64,000 nt of DNA, from positions 16,470,165 through 16,534,164 of the forward strand of contig NC_067204.1 in NCBI RefSeq assembly GCF_026262505.1, written 5' to 3'. How positions within the stretch are numbered: position 1 is the first letter of the stretch; each line of letters opens with the position of its first letter. Positions 1 through 10,995 of this stretch are shown here, piece by piece. Made by a program: the position numbers and the translations under genes. This stretch comes from Trichomonas vaginalis G3. Lineage: Eukaryota > Parabasalia > Trichomonadida > Trichomonadidae. The notes under the pieces are model-generated. The model had not been told where the DNA came from, made no database searches, and saw only the letters and a program-made list of their open reading frames with translations.

Positions 1-1194
1 ATCTATGCTTATGCCAACCTGCTTGAGATGTACTTAAATCTATGTAGTGACTGTGTGCAGGTAAATTTTCACCTGAAATCGTTTTACTTCCACCTGTTTC
101 CTTTGAAGAGTTTGCACAATACAAAAACCTGTCGACTATTTGAGTCCAAGTTCCAAAACCCAGAACTGTTTCTGGTCTGGTAGAGTTCATTGACGTATAA
201 ATAGAGCCTATAGGATATAATGTTTGAAGCATTTCTGTCTTTAATGTTTGAAGCTCTGTTTTGTCTGCTTTCTTGTCATATAAATCTTGAGCAGTGAATT
301 TAATATTATGTTCATCCTTCATGACATAAACATCTTTACATCTAATGTTTCTCATCGTCGTTATGTCGTCATCCGATGTTAAACCTTGTGGAAAGTTAGG
401 AGGTTTACAATATAATACATCCCCACCAGTTCCTTCAACCGTTCCTTCAATACTTTCTATAGCAACAGTTGTGAAGAAATCATGTGTATGGTTCTTGTCT
501 GCTTTCTTTTCAAGGCTAACGTTTAAGTCTGTTATTTCAGATATAGAATGTGTATGTCCAACGGCACTTTTCCTGTTTAAGGTTTCTTGTAAGTCTGTTA
601 TTTCAGATATAGAATGTGTATGTCCAACGGCACTTTTCCTGTTTAAGGTTTCTTGTAAGTTTGTAATATTTGCAATGGTATGTGTATGTCCAACGGCACT
701 TTTCCTGTTTAAGGTTTCTTGTAAGTCTGTAATATTTGCAATGGTATGTATATGAGTCTTTTTAGAATATTCGTTTTCAGCCCTTGTCACTTCACTTGAC
801 ATTTTATTGTCAACATATGTTTTGTCTGCTAGTTCAGGATGAGTATGTTCTTTTGTTGCATAAGCATTGTTAGCTCTTTCTTCTTCTTTTGCTATTGCAT
901 CGTCTACATATTCTTTGTCAGCTTTGTTGTCAACATCTGCTTTCAAAAGAAGTTCATTTATAGGTTTCTCGTTTAAAGTTCCTTTTGTTGGATTTATACA
1001 GACAGTATGGTTCTTATTGTCTTGAAACAGAAACTCATCTGTCATTGGGTTTAATGTCAGTTTTAAGTTTCCTTCTTTCAATGACTCAGATATCTTAGAA
1101 TAGTTTGAAAAGTTTGTTGTGTTCTTATTTAGAGCTTGCACAATGAGTTGTCGGTTGTGTTGTATTTTCTCATGGAAGCAATATCTTTCGACAT
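1..1194 (-). pseudogene. Phage tail-fibre-like protein, Maverick fossil, C-terminus outside window
   Basis: Read on the minus strand from an ATG at 1,192-1,194, pieces of this region resemble a phage long-tail-fibre or receptor-binding protein. A middle section carries tandem 22-residue repeats containing ITDL.ETLNRKSAVGHTH. Nearer the left edge a tail-collar-like section reads YPIGSIYTSMNSTRPE and then FGTW, followed by NLPAHSH. The GHTH and PIGS.Y..... motifs are typical of phage tail-fibre and collar domains. The role by analogy would be host-cell attachment. It is divergent from the virion-like gene at 1,213, with only 18 bases between the two starts. It is a broken fossil with at least two breaks. 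The tail-fibre-like call rests on motif recognition, not a search. Confidence 0.6.
525..755 (-). repeat. 66-bp tandem repeat coding 22-aa tail-fibre modules
   Basis: About 3.5 copies with a 66-base period (for example the word GGTTTCTTGT recurs at 581 and 647). The period is a multiple of three, so it keeps frame in the minus-strand tail-fibre-like gene and gives 22-residue modules each ending in a GHTH-type motif. Two outer copies say ISEITDL and two inner ones IANIT(D/N)L, so the copies have begun to diverge. Confidence 0.85.
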
Positions 1195-1307
1195 TTTTAT
1201 TCTAGATAAAATATGCTTTCAATAGAAAAAGAAAATTCAAGAGTTGCTACAACTAAACCATTAGATGAACTTTTTACTAATGTCGGTCAAAAGTTTGAGA
1301 CAGAGAC

Positions 1308-1332
1308 NNNNNNNNNNNNNNNNNNNNNNNNN
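1308..1332. other. Assembly gap (25 N)
   Basis: Twenty-five undetermined bases sit at the edge of a tandem array, the usual place for a scaffold join. Sequence to the right of it has unusually many one-base length differences, so base-level statements for about 1,333-9,350 should be treated with caution. Confidence 1.
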
Positions 1333-1945
1333 TCTTTACGAAGATAGTTTTGACAAAGTCTGTTACGAAGAAGTTTTGAACAAAGTTATTTACGAGATAG
1401 TCTTGACCAAAACATATACGAAGAAAGTCTTTGGACAAAACATTTACGAAGAAATCATGGACAAAAACATGTACGATGGAGAGAATCCATGACAAAACAT
1501 GGACGAAGAAGTCTTGGACAAAACATTACGAAAGAAGTCTTTGGACAAAACATAACGAAGAAGTTCTTTGACAAAACATATACGAAGAAGAAAAAGTTCT
1601 TGACAAAACTATACGAAGAAGTCTTGACCAAAAAGTCTTTACGAAGAAGTCCTTGACAAAAACATATTACGAAGAAAGGTCTTGACAAAGTCTTACGAAG
1701 AAGTTTTGACAAAACATATACGAAGAAGTTCTTTGACAAAGTCTTTACGAGAAGTTTTGACAAAACATATACGATGAAATCATACAAAACATATACGGAA
1801 GAAGGTCTGACAAAACATATACGAAAGAAGTCTTGACAAAAAACATATACGAAGAAGTATGACAAAACATTTTACGAAGAAGAAGTTTTGACAAAACATA
1901 TACGATAGAAGTCTTTGGACAAAAACATATACGAAAGAACAAAGT
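1333..1945 (-). repeat. Short array of the 25-bp Maverick minisatellite word
   Basis: About 24 irregular copies of the word seen in the large arrays, here in the orientation GACAAAACATATACGAAGAAG. Copy lengths vary by one or two bases nearly everywhere (GACAAAAACAT, CTTTGGACAAA and similar), which is unlike the exact copies at 28,100-30,100. The array lies inside the virion-like gene region starting at 1,213. Confidence 0.85.
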
Positions 1946-3853
1946 GAAAGTAGTGGCAATGAAGGAAAAGAAGAGTTAAAAACTCAGTTCAAGGAAGAAA
2001 GTAAAGCTTGGTCCACGTGGTTCTATATATGGACAATATAAAATCCAACATTCTATATTTTTACCCATATGAAATGTACGGCCGCTCAGAATATAACGGC
2101 CAACAGTTTGGATGCCATGAATGGAAATGTTCCGAATGGTATAACGAATGGCGACAATGCCATTAGAAGGTCAGAATAGTTCCTGGAACTTACGAATATA
2201 CAACTGCTGTTTCTTATGGGAAATGCTTAGGTGAGTTTTGGTGAAGGTTCTTCAACAACAGTTAGATATTGCTTGCGACAGGTTCATATTATTTCTATTG
2301 GACAACTTCTTTCTTATACGTGAACAAAGACATTGAAATAAAACCTTCTTTGCCAAGTTGTCTGACAAGAAAGGTTGCAATGGAATTTTCTATGTCGGAT
2401 ACCAATATGCTCCAGAAGTTTTCATGGGATATAAGAGTATATTCTAACTCTGACTTAGTTCAACCAGTAACATGGCAAACTATGAATGGTTCCGCTTTAG
2501 AACCTCAGTACCAACACAAGCTAGAGAACAAACAGACCAGTATGCAACTATTGAAGAAAATAAGAAAGACTTTGACCCGAACGTTCCAGGAGTTTTTATG
2601 TTGACCTTTTCTGGGAACAAACTGCAGCAGCAGTTAACCAAAGTAAAACTTGAAACTTAGAGGTTCCTTTGTCATCTTTCCTCATCTTCAGGTTTTTAAG
2701 ATTTACTTGCCAAACTGTGCAGGAAAAATTTTCTATCGAACTTAACTCCAAGCAAAAAATAACCTTAGTTCATTGCACCAACCAAGACCCAATTCACTCT
2801 TACAGACGTAGAGGGAACAAATAAAACGTTCATTCGCCGAAATTTTGCAAAGGACAAAAGTTGACTTAGGGACTTTGGTTTCTCAAACCTCAACACTGAA
2901 GCTAAAGTATTATTTCAATTGCTGCTGGAAACTGCTTTGGGACCCAGTTAGGTTCACATGCGAACAGTTTTGAAGGCAGAGAATAGAAAGCAGACTTGCA
3001 GTCGTATATGTGGGACCCAGATTATTTCAAAATGCTTTAGACTGCCAAATATATTGCAGTATCCACTTATGTTCCCTATACACCAATATCTGTCAAAGAC
3101 TTTGCAGGTGAAGTATTGGAAACCAAATCCAGGAACCGCAGGTGCAAAGAAACAGATATTGGCTTAACAACTGCAATGAAACGATGCAGATACTATGGTT
3201 TGTTACTGTTTTCAGAACGAACTATAAATTTGACTATTCTTGTTCGTACAACCCCCGGTATTAAATATCATATAAACATAATGGCAAATATTATCCAAGA
3301 GAAGAATATTCTACAGTTGAAGATATGAGGTCATACAACCTTGGACATTAGATGCTATGAACTTTAACAACCAAAACTTCCACAACAACCATAAAACCCT
3401 GAAATGCAAAGTTCTATTATGCCATATGTGAAAGTTATGGACCCATACAGAAGTCAAAAAACTCCAATATACAAATGGAGACCGTTCAAACTTTTGGCTC
3501 TGGCAATTCCATTTGCTGACTTCAGAAGGACTTTAGGGTGGTATTTCCAACTGTTGGTACTGTTACCAAATAACAAATAATACTGGTGACAGAGACCGGT
3601 CCATATAAACTGAGAGCAAAGAGTTTACCAAAACCAATAGCACTTGTTCAGGAACGATTGCTCTTTTGAAGATTCGTTCGATGAAACCTGCTGGGGCTCA
3701 CTCAGATTGGTCAATAACGACACTTCCATCGAGCAGATTTTGGGCAGCAGGTCAGTAAGTGTTCTTGAACTGAACTTCTCTCCGTGTCAAATATTGACCA
3801 GTACGCAGTTCAACGTTGAACATAAAATTTGTATTTATAAACTTTTCCTTTAG

Positions 3854-5617
3854 AAAAATATCTGGTAAGTTTGAAGTATTATTTTTGTCTTGCTTCAAGA
3901 ACTTTCACCATTTAGTTATAAACCAACTTTCTTTGCTTTTATGAAAATATTTTGGTTCAGCAAAGACTGCTATTCTATAACATTTTCCATTGTTTGATTA
4001 AAGAACTATTCTGTCAAATGTATTGTATTGTTTGTGTGTGTAAACTTTTTTCTGCTTCCAATTCGAAGAGATATCCGAAACGTCCCATATTTTTTATTCG
4101 AAGTAAAAATGTCATTTCCGAAAATAAGAAGCGTAAGTGTGTCAAAAGGTTAATGGGCGGTGGCCAGATGTTGAAGTTAAATTCACCAAAACTCAAACAA
4201 ACAGTCAAAGTGTATTGTCAATTGTCAAGAAAGAGATGTTGAAGTGGCGGGAAACCATACGAAGACAAGATGGTATAACAAAGTTCCTGGTAAAAGAACA
4301 ACCAAACATACCCTGAAGTTATCAGGAGACCTTAAGTTCTGTTGCAGGATATTCGAAAGACTACCAACCAACTGAAAAACAAACTTCAAACTCAGGAGAA
4401 GATTTGTCAAGCTTAGGTTATAATTGTTAACTTGGTCGAACACAACCCTGTAAAAGTAAACTCATATGTCAATTGCACCTCATGAAGTTTTGAAAGAAGA
4501 ACTACTTGAAACTTTTGGACAGAGGCCAGGAGACGATATAAAACATCAAAGAAATAAGAACCCGACGTAGTTGCTGTGGTGTTTCATATAATGCTCATTG
4601 ACAAGATATACGTTATGAAAGGAGGTGAAACGTTGAACTTTAAAGTATAGTTTCCCAAGACGTTATTAAAAATATTTACGACCACAACATTTCAATTAAA
4701 ATTTATTTGCTAAGTAAATGGGAGAAGACATAGTGGTTTATACTATTACGGACTAAAAACCCTGAGTCATATATTCATATAACAACAAAAACTTACAAAG
4801 TCCTCCAAGGACGATATTGTAAACCGTACCTTAAACACCAATGACTGACTAAAGCTTGTTTTTGCTCTTTTGACACCAGAAGATTTTATTGTTGTGAATG
4901 GTAAAAAATACTCCTTTGAAAGATAACTTACTCAGATATACCACCAACAGGTTTTGTTGACCTTATTTAATTACTTTAAGGACGAGTTGTTGTGTAACAT
5001 GTGCTTGCAAACTTAGAGCAGGTTTCATTATTTTGGATGTCCGACTGAGTTTACTATAAACAATATGAAGCTATAATACAAAACTTATATCTGGTTTTTT
5101 TACGTACCAACAGTTTCCTATAACAGGAAAAGGTGTCATACAAGGAATTCTAATTCCATTGACTTTAAGTACAACCTTATTTTATTATATTGTTTCAAAC
5201 TTTAGGTTCAAAAGTTTATTCGAATGGTCGGACAGAAACTACTAAATGACCAAAGATACTTATGGCGTTATAAACAACACTTTTCTTTCTGCTGGTTGCC
5301 TATTGTTCATCGAATGCAGAATTTTCAGCTTTTAGCTAAACTCAAAACACTTTAGCAAACATTAAACTTAACCTTAGTTGACGCAAAACTGTTGGTCCTG
5401 TTAAAACTTTATGTTCCTATGTATTTGTCAATGACGGGCAGAAGTTATCGAATTGGAAGATGCAACTGTGAAAGTATTGTATGACAGAACAACTTCAACA
5501 AACAAATAGCTCAAAGAACAAACAAATGCAACAAATAGCTCAAGAACAACAAATGCAAACCAAATGAACCAAATAGCTCAAGGAATAAAAAAAAATATTT
5601 TTTTTATTTGATTAAAA
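3854..5617 (+). other. Eroded Maverick interior, no gene assigned
   Basis: There is no convincing long reading frame. Plus-strand codon-like composition persists, with an ATG after an A/T-rich leader near 4,097 (MSFPKIRSVSVSKG). At about 5,485-5,585 there is a glutamine-rich repeat built on CAAATAGCTCAA (QIAQ type). This is probably one or two decayed Maverick genes of unknown function. I recognise no domain in it. Confidence 0.4.
5589..5612 (+). promoter_or_regulatory. A/T-rich upstream block of a Maverick gene
   Basis: A run of A followed by TATTTTTTTTATTTG lies just upstream of an ATG at 5,618. Comparable A-run/TATTTTTTT blocks lie upstream of gene starts at 6,972 (plus), 10,219, 10,938, 13,170 and 15,982 (all minus), so this looks like a shared Maverick promoter element. 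Function is inferred from recurrence. Confidence 0.5.
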
Positions 5618-6940
5618 ATGTACAGAATAGATGTTTCAGATTTTTTATGACTTCCAAGCATTCAGAAATATGTGGTCCATTTTTCGAGACTTATAACAAA
5701 GCAGTCGAGAATTTGAAACGTTTAGTCATTTATGTCGACTCTGCCCCAGAAATGTTATGTTATTGAAAAGAATGGATGTAGTCTTTTAACAAACCTAAGC
5801 GACAATAGTTCAGAACAAGGAATGTAAACAGAAACTTAAGAAAAAGAAAAGTCGTACAAGTGGCATGAAGATGGTTAAGATGCTTGGATATCTTATTGTC
5901 AAAGTTAGGAAAGATTTTCAGTTCGAGGTATAAGTTCATACACCTTCTCCAAACTTCTATTCTATCTTCACTGGATATAAATACGAACAAGTAGAATGGA
6001 AAGAAAATTATATAGAAGCTTGGTTAGTACCATGTCAAAGGAAATTTATATGCAATGGAAACGAAAAGAGTCTATGAGTTATATCTTATGTTGGTTTGCA
6101 ACCATCTTTAACAACATCAAGTGCTAAAAATGAAAACTGCTCTCATTATTAATGAAAACAAGGAACTCGTAAAGGAAACACATTCTTTACAGATATTTTG
6201 GTGCAAAAAAACTGTTAGAAGGTTATTCGGAACCCGAATTTATGACAAACTTAGAAAAACATCCTGTGGCAAGTTTAACTCCTCCAAATAGAGAAGTATG
6301 AAAACTTATTAAGTATGTAACGAACTTCAAAAGTATAGATTACAACAAAAGTTTTGAAAACTCAGATGCTTTGAAAGAATGAGTCTTATAGACAGGACAA
6401 AGTTGGAGTTGTTGAAAGAAAAAATATATAAAAGACCAAAGAGTTTTGTTGAAAATGTTTGCAAATTCCATTATGGTTTCAAACAATTGTTGTTCCTATG
6501 AAGTTAGAAAGTTCTGACAGAAGATATGTAGTTGTCAGAACGTCAGAAGCTTCATATGCAAGATACAGAATATTTTTGACGATTAGCTCAGGAAACTTTG
6601 GACATCTGGACTTTTACAACCACTTGTTTCTCATATTTTATGACATTAGATATTTTCAAAAGATTCAATCCAAAGACCAAATTCCACATTACCGAAGAGA
6701 GGACAAACATTGTTAGAAGCAAACAAGAGTGCTATATGAACTTGTTCTAATTTGAAACTGACTTTGACTGTGTTTAGATGGAAAGGTTCATTGTACGCAT
6801 TCGTATAAACAATCATTGTTCAAGATTTATGGTTATATGACAGCGGTTCTAATACGAACATTTCTTGCAAAATGTCAAAAAGTCTTTTAGATGTTCAGAA
6901 TGGTGTACTATACAAAGAAAATTTTTCTGAGTAAATTTTA
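5618..6940 (+). pseudogene. SF3/D5-like helicase remnant, Maverick fossil
   Basis: The region begins with an ATG at 5,618 just after a shared A/T-rich leader. The most informative part is at about 6,490-6,640, where one frame reads VVPMKLESSDRRYVVVRTSE and, farther on, a segment with FYNHL. The pattern P.K(I/L)E..DRR(F/Y).V is the C-terminal arginine-finger region of viral SF3/D5-type primase-helicases. The role would be unwinding or priming in replication of the element. The gene is badly eroded, with many breaks. The call rests on this one motif; the Walker motifs were not confidently seen. Confidence 0.45.
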
Positions 6941-6971
6941 AAAAAAATATTTTTTTTATCCGATAGAAAAG

Positions 6972-7387
6972 ATGGCAAAATTCATTCTCAGTAAACAAGT
7001 TACATGTCAGACTTAAGAAGAACTAGACCCATTCACATATTTGAATGTTTACTTCTAACCATTTTTGAAAAAGTTCTTCATTCAGCAAAGTTTGGAACAT
7101 TCGAACCAGTTAAGGTTTGCGTTTGTGACTAAAAAATGGTGCCAAAATTTGAAGACTTAGACATAGAAGGTTTGTTAGCAGTCAAAGAAAGTTTGTTACA
7201 GAAGGTTCTCAAAAACTCGAAGAAGTAAAAGCATACAAAACTTGATATAACCTATTGAACCAAAGAAAGCAGACGACTATGATATTTATTGAGTCTAAAT
7301 AGTTGAAGTGTTCAAGGTAAATTGAGTAAAAAGATTTTAGCAGTCTAAGCAGTGTTTCTCCTAAAGAGAAGAGAACATTGACATGAC
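6972..7387 (+). pseudogene. Unknown small Maverick gene remnant
   Basis: An ATG at 6,972 follows an A/T-rich leader block (about 6,938-6,959) and opens MAKFILSKQVTCQT. Later pieces are lysine- and glutamate-rich (FEDLDIEGLLAVKESLL near 7,150). I do not recognise the family. It lies tail-to-tail with the coiled-coil gene on the other strand. Broken, several breaks. Confidence 0.3.
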
Positions 7388-7884
7388 CCAGAAATGTTCT
7401 AAAAAATAAAAGTTTTATTTTTTACATGTTCAAATGTTCTTCTTTCTGGCTCTTGGTTCAGGTTCTTTCTTCTCTTCTTCTACTTTCTTTTCTTCTTTCT
7501 CTCTTCTTCTTTTTCTGTGGAGTTATGTCAAACTCTCAGAAACATATTTTTTGTAAAAAGTTCTTTGTCCCTTTAATAAGCTCTTCTATTCTGTTTTCTA
7601 TTTTCATCTTCAAGAACAGATGCATGTTCTTCTTTGCATTCAAGAAGTTTTGTTGGACTTTCATCTTCTCACAAGAGGCGTCATAAATCTCTGTCACACA
7701 AGTCTTGTCATTGACAATTTTAAGACTTTCTCTGCTTACTGTTTTTTGGTTCTTGTATTTCCAGAAACAGAACTTTAGAACAAAATTCACCTTTCTTGTT
7801 TACACTATGTAAGACTTTATGGTTCGACAGATGTTTTGCTGTCGAAAGCTTGTCTCGAATATAGATAGCAGAATCGCTAGACAT
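7388..7884 (-). pseudogene. Coiled-coil, K/E-rich protein remnant, Maverick fossil
   Basis: The start is the ATG at 7,882-7,884 (MSSDSAIYIRDKLSTAKHL). The middle is helical and rich in K, E and L, consistent with a coiled coil. The C-terminal end is an E/K tract followed by EPEPRARKK. Its layout (helical body, then a charged P/E/K tail) recalls the 194-aa protein at 16,015-16,599, but I cannot show homology. It is divergent from the packaging ATPase, with about 40 bases of A/T-rich DNA between them. Broken, a few breaks. Function unknown. Confidence 0.4.
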
Positions 7885-7924
7885 TTTCTAAAAGATATAA
7901 ACATTTAATTTTTCTAAAAATATT

Positions 7925-8835
7925 TAGAAAAAAATTGCTGACATTGACAAGAAATTTGAGAATGTTTTTAAACAAGAAAAGAGGAAGTGAAAAATGCTTC
8001 AGATAAAACCCAATACATGACAAGTTTCTATTTGCTCAGAATGGTATAACAGGTCTAATTGCACCACCTGGGCGGGTAAGACTTTCACTTATCTTAAAAT
8101 GGCTGCCACAACAACAAGAACTAGATGAGAAGAACCCATTCTATTGAGTTAGTTGTCATTTGTAAGTACTTCTGGTCAATTTGAACCAAACCGTCAATTC
8201 GTTCAAAGATATTTTATAAAGAAGTCTAAGTTAGTATGTATAAAAGACTCTGAGTTGTTAGATTTGGATAAAGAAAGTACCAAAGAAAGATTTTGAAGAT
8301 ATAATGGCTATAAATGAGTATGTCAATTCGAAGTTTAAAGATCCCAATGAGGGAAATGCAGAGAATATTAGAGAAGAAACACTTCAGAAACAAACAGAAA
8401 GAGATAGAATACATTTCGAGAAAATTGCAATCTTACGATTGGAAAACGTACCCTCATAGATGTCTTCTTATCTTAGATGACTTTGCTTCTCATCCTTTGT
8501 TTAAAGAACAGAGAACAAGACATGTGTCGAATTCTTAAAAGAAGCTCAGACACTTTAACATCTCAGTTTGTCATTTGTGTACAGACAGCAAAGAGTTTAA
8601 GTAAGGATGTAAAGGAGAATACTTACTGATATTGTACTTTTCCCCGGATTGTTCCGAAGGACGATTTCATGGAACTTATGAAAGAGTCCATTGGCAGGTA
8701 AGTTTGACAGACATGAACTATGAGAAGTACAAAGTCATTACAAGACCCTCATACTTCTTTCAGAATTCATATCTACGCAAACAAAAGTTCAAATTGTTAA
8801 AAAGTCATAGCGTAAAAAATGTAAGTGTTTAGTCT
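7925..8835 (+). pseudogene. A32/FtsK-type DNA-packaging ATPase, Maverick fossil
   Basis: This is the Polinton genome-packaging ATPase. Near 8,050 a frame reads FAQNGITGLIAPPG, matching the segment that leads into a Walker A loop. Near 8,460-8,485 there is the Walker B-type string CLLILDDFAS. Between them lies a helical stretch (DIMAINEYVNSKFKDPNEGN near 8,300). Downstream, near 8,640, LFPGLF and a basic stretch fit the sensor region of A32-like ATPases, and the sequence ends soon after RPSYFFQNS near 8,770. The order Walker A, helical insert, Walker B is as expected for the family. Fossil with several breaks. One of the safer identifications in this half. Confidence 0.7.
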
Positions 8836-8839
8836 TAGT

Positions 8840-9320
8840 CTGTGTGGTTCTGCAGCTTTCGGTTCTTCTGGCTTTTGGAATGGACTCGGTTGGTGGTACG
8901 TCGGACATTCGTTTGTGTCCTGTCGGAAGGAAGGACTTTTCCTGTTGGAAGGAAGGACTTTTCCTGTTGGAAGGAAGAGTTCTTCCAGTTGTCGGGAAAT
9001 TTTTTTCCTGTCTGAAGGAAAAATTTTTTCTGTCGTTCGACCAAAAAGTTCTCAATTTTCGAAAATTTGAATGGTTTACGGACGAACAACAGGAAATTTT
9101 TTTCCTGTTGGAAGGAAATTTTTTTCCAGTTGTCAGGAAATTTTTTTCCAGTTGTCGGGAAATTTTTTTCCTGTCGGAAGGAAGGACTTGGAATGTCGGA
9201 AGGAAGGACTTGGAATGCCAGAAGGAAGGACTTGGAATGCGGAAGAAGACTTGGAATGTTGGAAGAAGGACTCGGAATGTCGGAAGAAGACTTGGAATGT
9301 TGGAAGGATTTGACAAGACC
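8840..9320. repeat. GGAAGGAA minisatellite with A/T hairpin units
   Basis: An irregular array of 18-27 base units built from GGAAGGAAGGACTT, TTTTTCCTGTTGG and GGAAATTTTTTTCC. The last is a self-complementary hairpin-forming word. The left half is dominated by the TTTTCC type and the right half by GGAATG(T/C) types. All plus frames stay open for long stretches because the units lack stops, so long open frames here are not evidence of a gene. It follows the packaging ATPase directly. Confidence 0.85.
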
Positions 9321-9424
9321 AATTTACCTTATAGAGCTACCTGAGCCATCTTGAAGTCAAGCTTGAAAAAATAATGGTTCATTTACTCTACTTGTTTGAA
9401 GTTGTCAAAATACTCTGTTATTTT

Positions 9425-10219
9425 TTTTCTTTCAGTAGCGGCAAATCTTCTTTGAAGGTAAGTATTGTACAACCTTTAATATCATAGTGTGTTTGAGTAA
9501 CGTATCTTGAAACTATTGTTTCACATCTTCATTTGGTGTTCATTGAAATCGTGAAGTTTCGCGATAGAACCAATTTCTGTCAGATTTGTAAATCTAGCAA
9601 GGTTCGTAAAAGCTTTTGTTGTTTCTTCTGACTAAATGCAACATAACCATATCTCTGTTCTTCTTCATTTTCCATCTCTTCAGTATAAATCATATACTTA
9701 GTTTCTTTTCCTTTCTTTTGGTACCGAACGTGGTATTCTTTTCTGAAGGCTTTTGTTCTTTGGATTCAATGACTTCATCTTTTGCATGAAGTTTCTTTTC
9801 CATCTCTTCACGTTCTTGTCTATGAATTTCATCTAACATCATGAAAATATAACACAGCATAACGAGGTGAAGCCCACATTGCAACAGCATTTACAAGAAG
9901 TCTATGTACCATACAGCCTCTCAAACCAGGAGCCAAAATTCTTCGATTTTCATACGGAATCTCTACCCGCGGTTTTCCTCGGTAGCAAACCATATGAGGA
10001 AATTCTTCTAAAAAGTTCTTTTGTCTGTTTGGTTTTCAAACCAATGATGTGCTTGCTTTGTAGAACGAAGAGCATTCAAAATACTTTGCATCTAGGTACA
10101 TATCGTCTTTGACCGAACGAATGAGACGTACTGTTTGTTATACTGTTTATGATACTCATATTCTTCATTTATGGCTTCATGAACGATAGCAGTTGCTGTT
10201 GTTCTCTGTTGTATTTCAT
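9425..10219 (-). pseudogene. KilA-N domain protein, Maverick fossil
   Basis: Read leftward from an ATG at 10,217-10,219, the sequence shows the DNA-binding KilA-N pattern: an HHWFENQT-type segment near 10,050, VEIPYENR.ILAPGLRG near 9,955, then MVHRLLVNAVAMWASPRYAV-like residues, and a helical tail (MLDEIHRQEREEMEKKLHAK near 9,830). KilA-N proteins are common in large DNA viruses and phages and in Mavericks, usually with a second variable domain. A C-terminal part continues to about 9,425. Broken, a few breaks. A shorter piece of the same family lies at 40,775-40,900 in the other Maverick. Confidence 0.6.
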
Positions 10220-10334
10220 ATCTGTTTCTTACATACAAAATAAAAAAAAAATATTTTATAAAAATAGCGTTATTTTCTGACTTTCAACAAAAGACCAAAA
10301 ATAAACGCTTTACATGTATTTTTCAGTCAACTTC

Positions 10335-10938
10335 GTCAAATAATTTTATAGCTTTATCTATCTCATCTTATTCAAACTGTTCTTTACCTATTCGTGGAGC
10401 ACCATACATTTCTCAACTTATTTCAAGGTAGTTCTGGTTTCAGCAGCTCTCATATTCGTTAACGCAACACCAAGAACACAACCTTAACTCTATTGACTAT
10501 ACTGTCATATCTTTGAGTTATATTATATGTTCTTCCTATCTTATATCTCTTTGTATTGAAGTCCTTCGGTTTCTGAACGATGTAAAGTAAGCCCTCACTG
10601 CAACGTTCCGTATCGAATGAACCATATGTTATGAAGTTATATCCAACAACTGGGTCTAACCATAACAAAACTATTGGTATAAGACTTTTGTCGATGAGAT
10701 ATGCTCTTGTTCCATAGAATCTTACCGATATCATAAGCTCAGGATTTCTTGTCAAAATTTTCTGAGTAGAAGCAGTTCTAACCCAGTCGTGGGATGTTTT
10801 CTTTCCAGATAGTGTTAGAATGTCTGACAAAGAATATTTGTTGTATTTCTTTGAGTATCTTACGTTTAAATCACCAATTCTAACCAATTTGGTGTCATTG
10901 TCTATCTTTCTAACTGTTTCAAACTCAATGTTTGTCAT
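10335..10938 (-). pseudogene. KilA-N plus T5orf172/GIY-YIG-like protein, Maverick fossil
   Basis: The start is the ATG at 10,936-10,938. Residues about 25-75 match a KilA-N/BRO-type domain (YNKYSLSDILTLSGKK followed by HDWVRTASTQKIL). Residues about 115-145 (GLLYIVQKPKDF....YKIGRT.NI.QRYDS) match the start of a T5orf172-type GIY-YIG-like domain, and its typical end (YGAPRIGKEQFE) is visible near 10,395. This two-domain arrangement is common in nucleocytoplasmic viruses and phages, where such proteins are thought to bind or cut DNA. The first 159 codons are open; overall it looks broken, with about one or two breaks. It shares its upstream leader with the neighbouring KilA-N gene. Confidence 0.7.
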
Positions 10939-10995
10939 TTTCTGTTTCTTACATACAAGATAAAAAAAATTTTTTTAAAAAAACTAACTTTATTT
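10939..10995 (-). promoter_or_regulatory. Shared Maverick upstream block of the KilA-N/T5orf172 gene
   Basis: On the minus strand this reads AGTTAGTTTTTTTAAAAAAA, a T-run, TATCTTG, then TATGTAAGAAACAGAAA just before the ATG. The block upstream of the 304-aa gene (13,171-13,220) has the same AGTTAGTTTTTTTAAAAAAA and the same GTAAGAA before its ATG. The KilA-N gene at 10,219 has TTTGTATGTAAGAAACAGA. Three starts sharing one leader argues for a promoter/5'-leader cassette. Confidence 0.6.

Larger units (their letters stand above)
1213..3853 (+). pseudogene. Virion-protein-like gene, Maverick fossil
   Basis: The N-terminus starts at the ATG at 1,213 and reads MLSIEKENSRVATTKPLD followed by ..FTN.G. 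It is clearly related to the N-terminus at 15,373 on the minus strand (MLQVEKQ....VADTKPLD..FTN.G), so this is a conserved Maverick protein family. A sequence gap and a repeat array at about 1,308-1,945 follow almost at once. Beyond them, scattered plus-strand segments up to about 3,850 look like a beta-rich structural protein (for example VPGTYEYTTAVSYG near 2,190 and DPNVPGVF near 2,575). A capsid-type role is inferred from family and position only. Heavily broken. Whether the parts on either side of the array belong to one gene is not certain. Confidence 0.4.

Noticed and set aside
345-755. A 136-codon plus-strand open frame with ALFLFKVSCK repeats
   Set aside because: It is the shadow of the 66-bp repeat of the minus-strand tail-fibre-like gene; only the minus strand gives recognisable GHTH modules.
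8789-9354. Overlapping open frames up to 177 codons on both strands
   Set aside because: They follow the GGAAGGAA/TTTTTCC minisatellite; several frames are open at once and no domain is seen.
10200-10225. Possible short intron (GTATGT then AAACAG) in the KilA-N leader
   Set aside because: GTATGTAAGAAACAG would be far too short for an intron, and the same word sits before the start codon of a second gene, so a leader motif is more likely.
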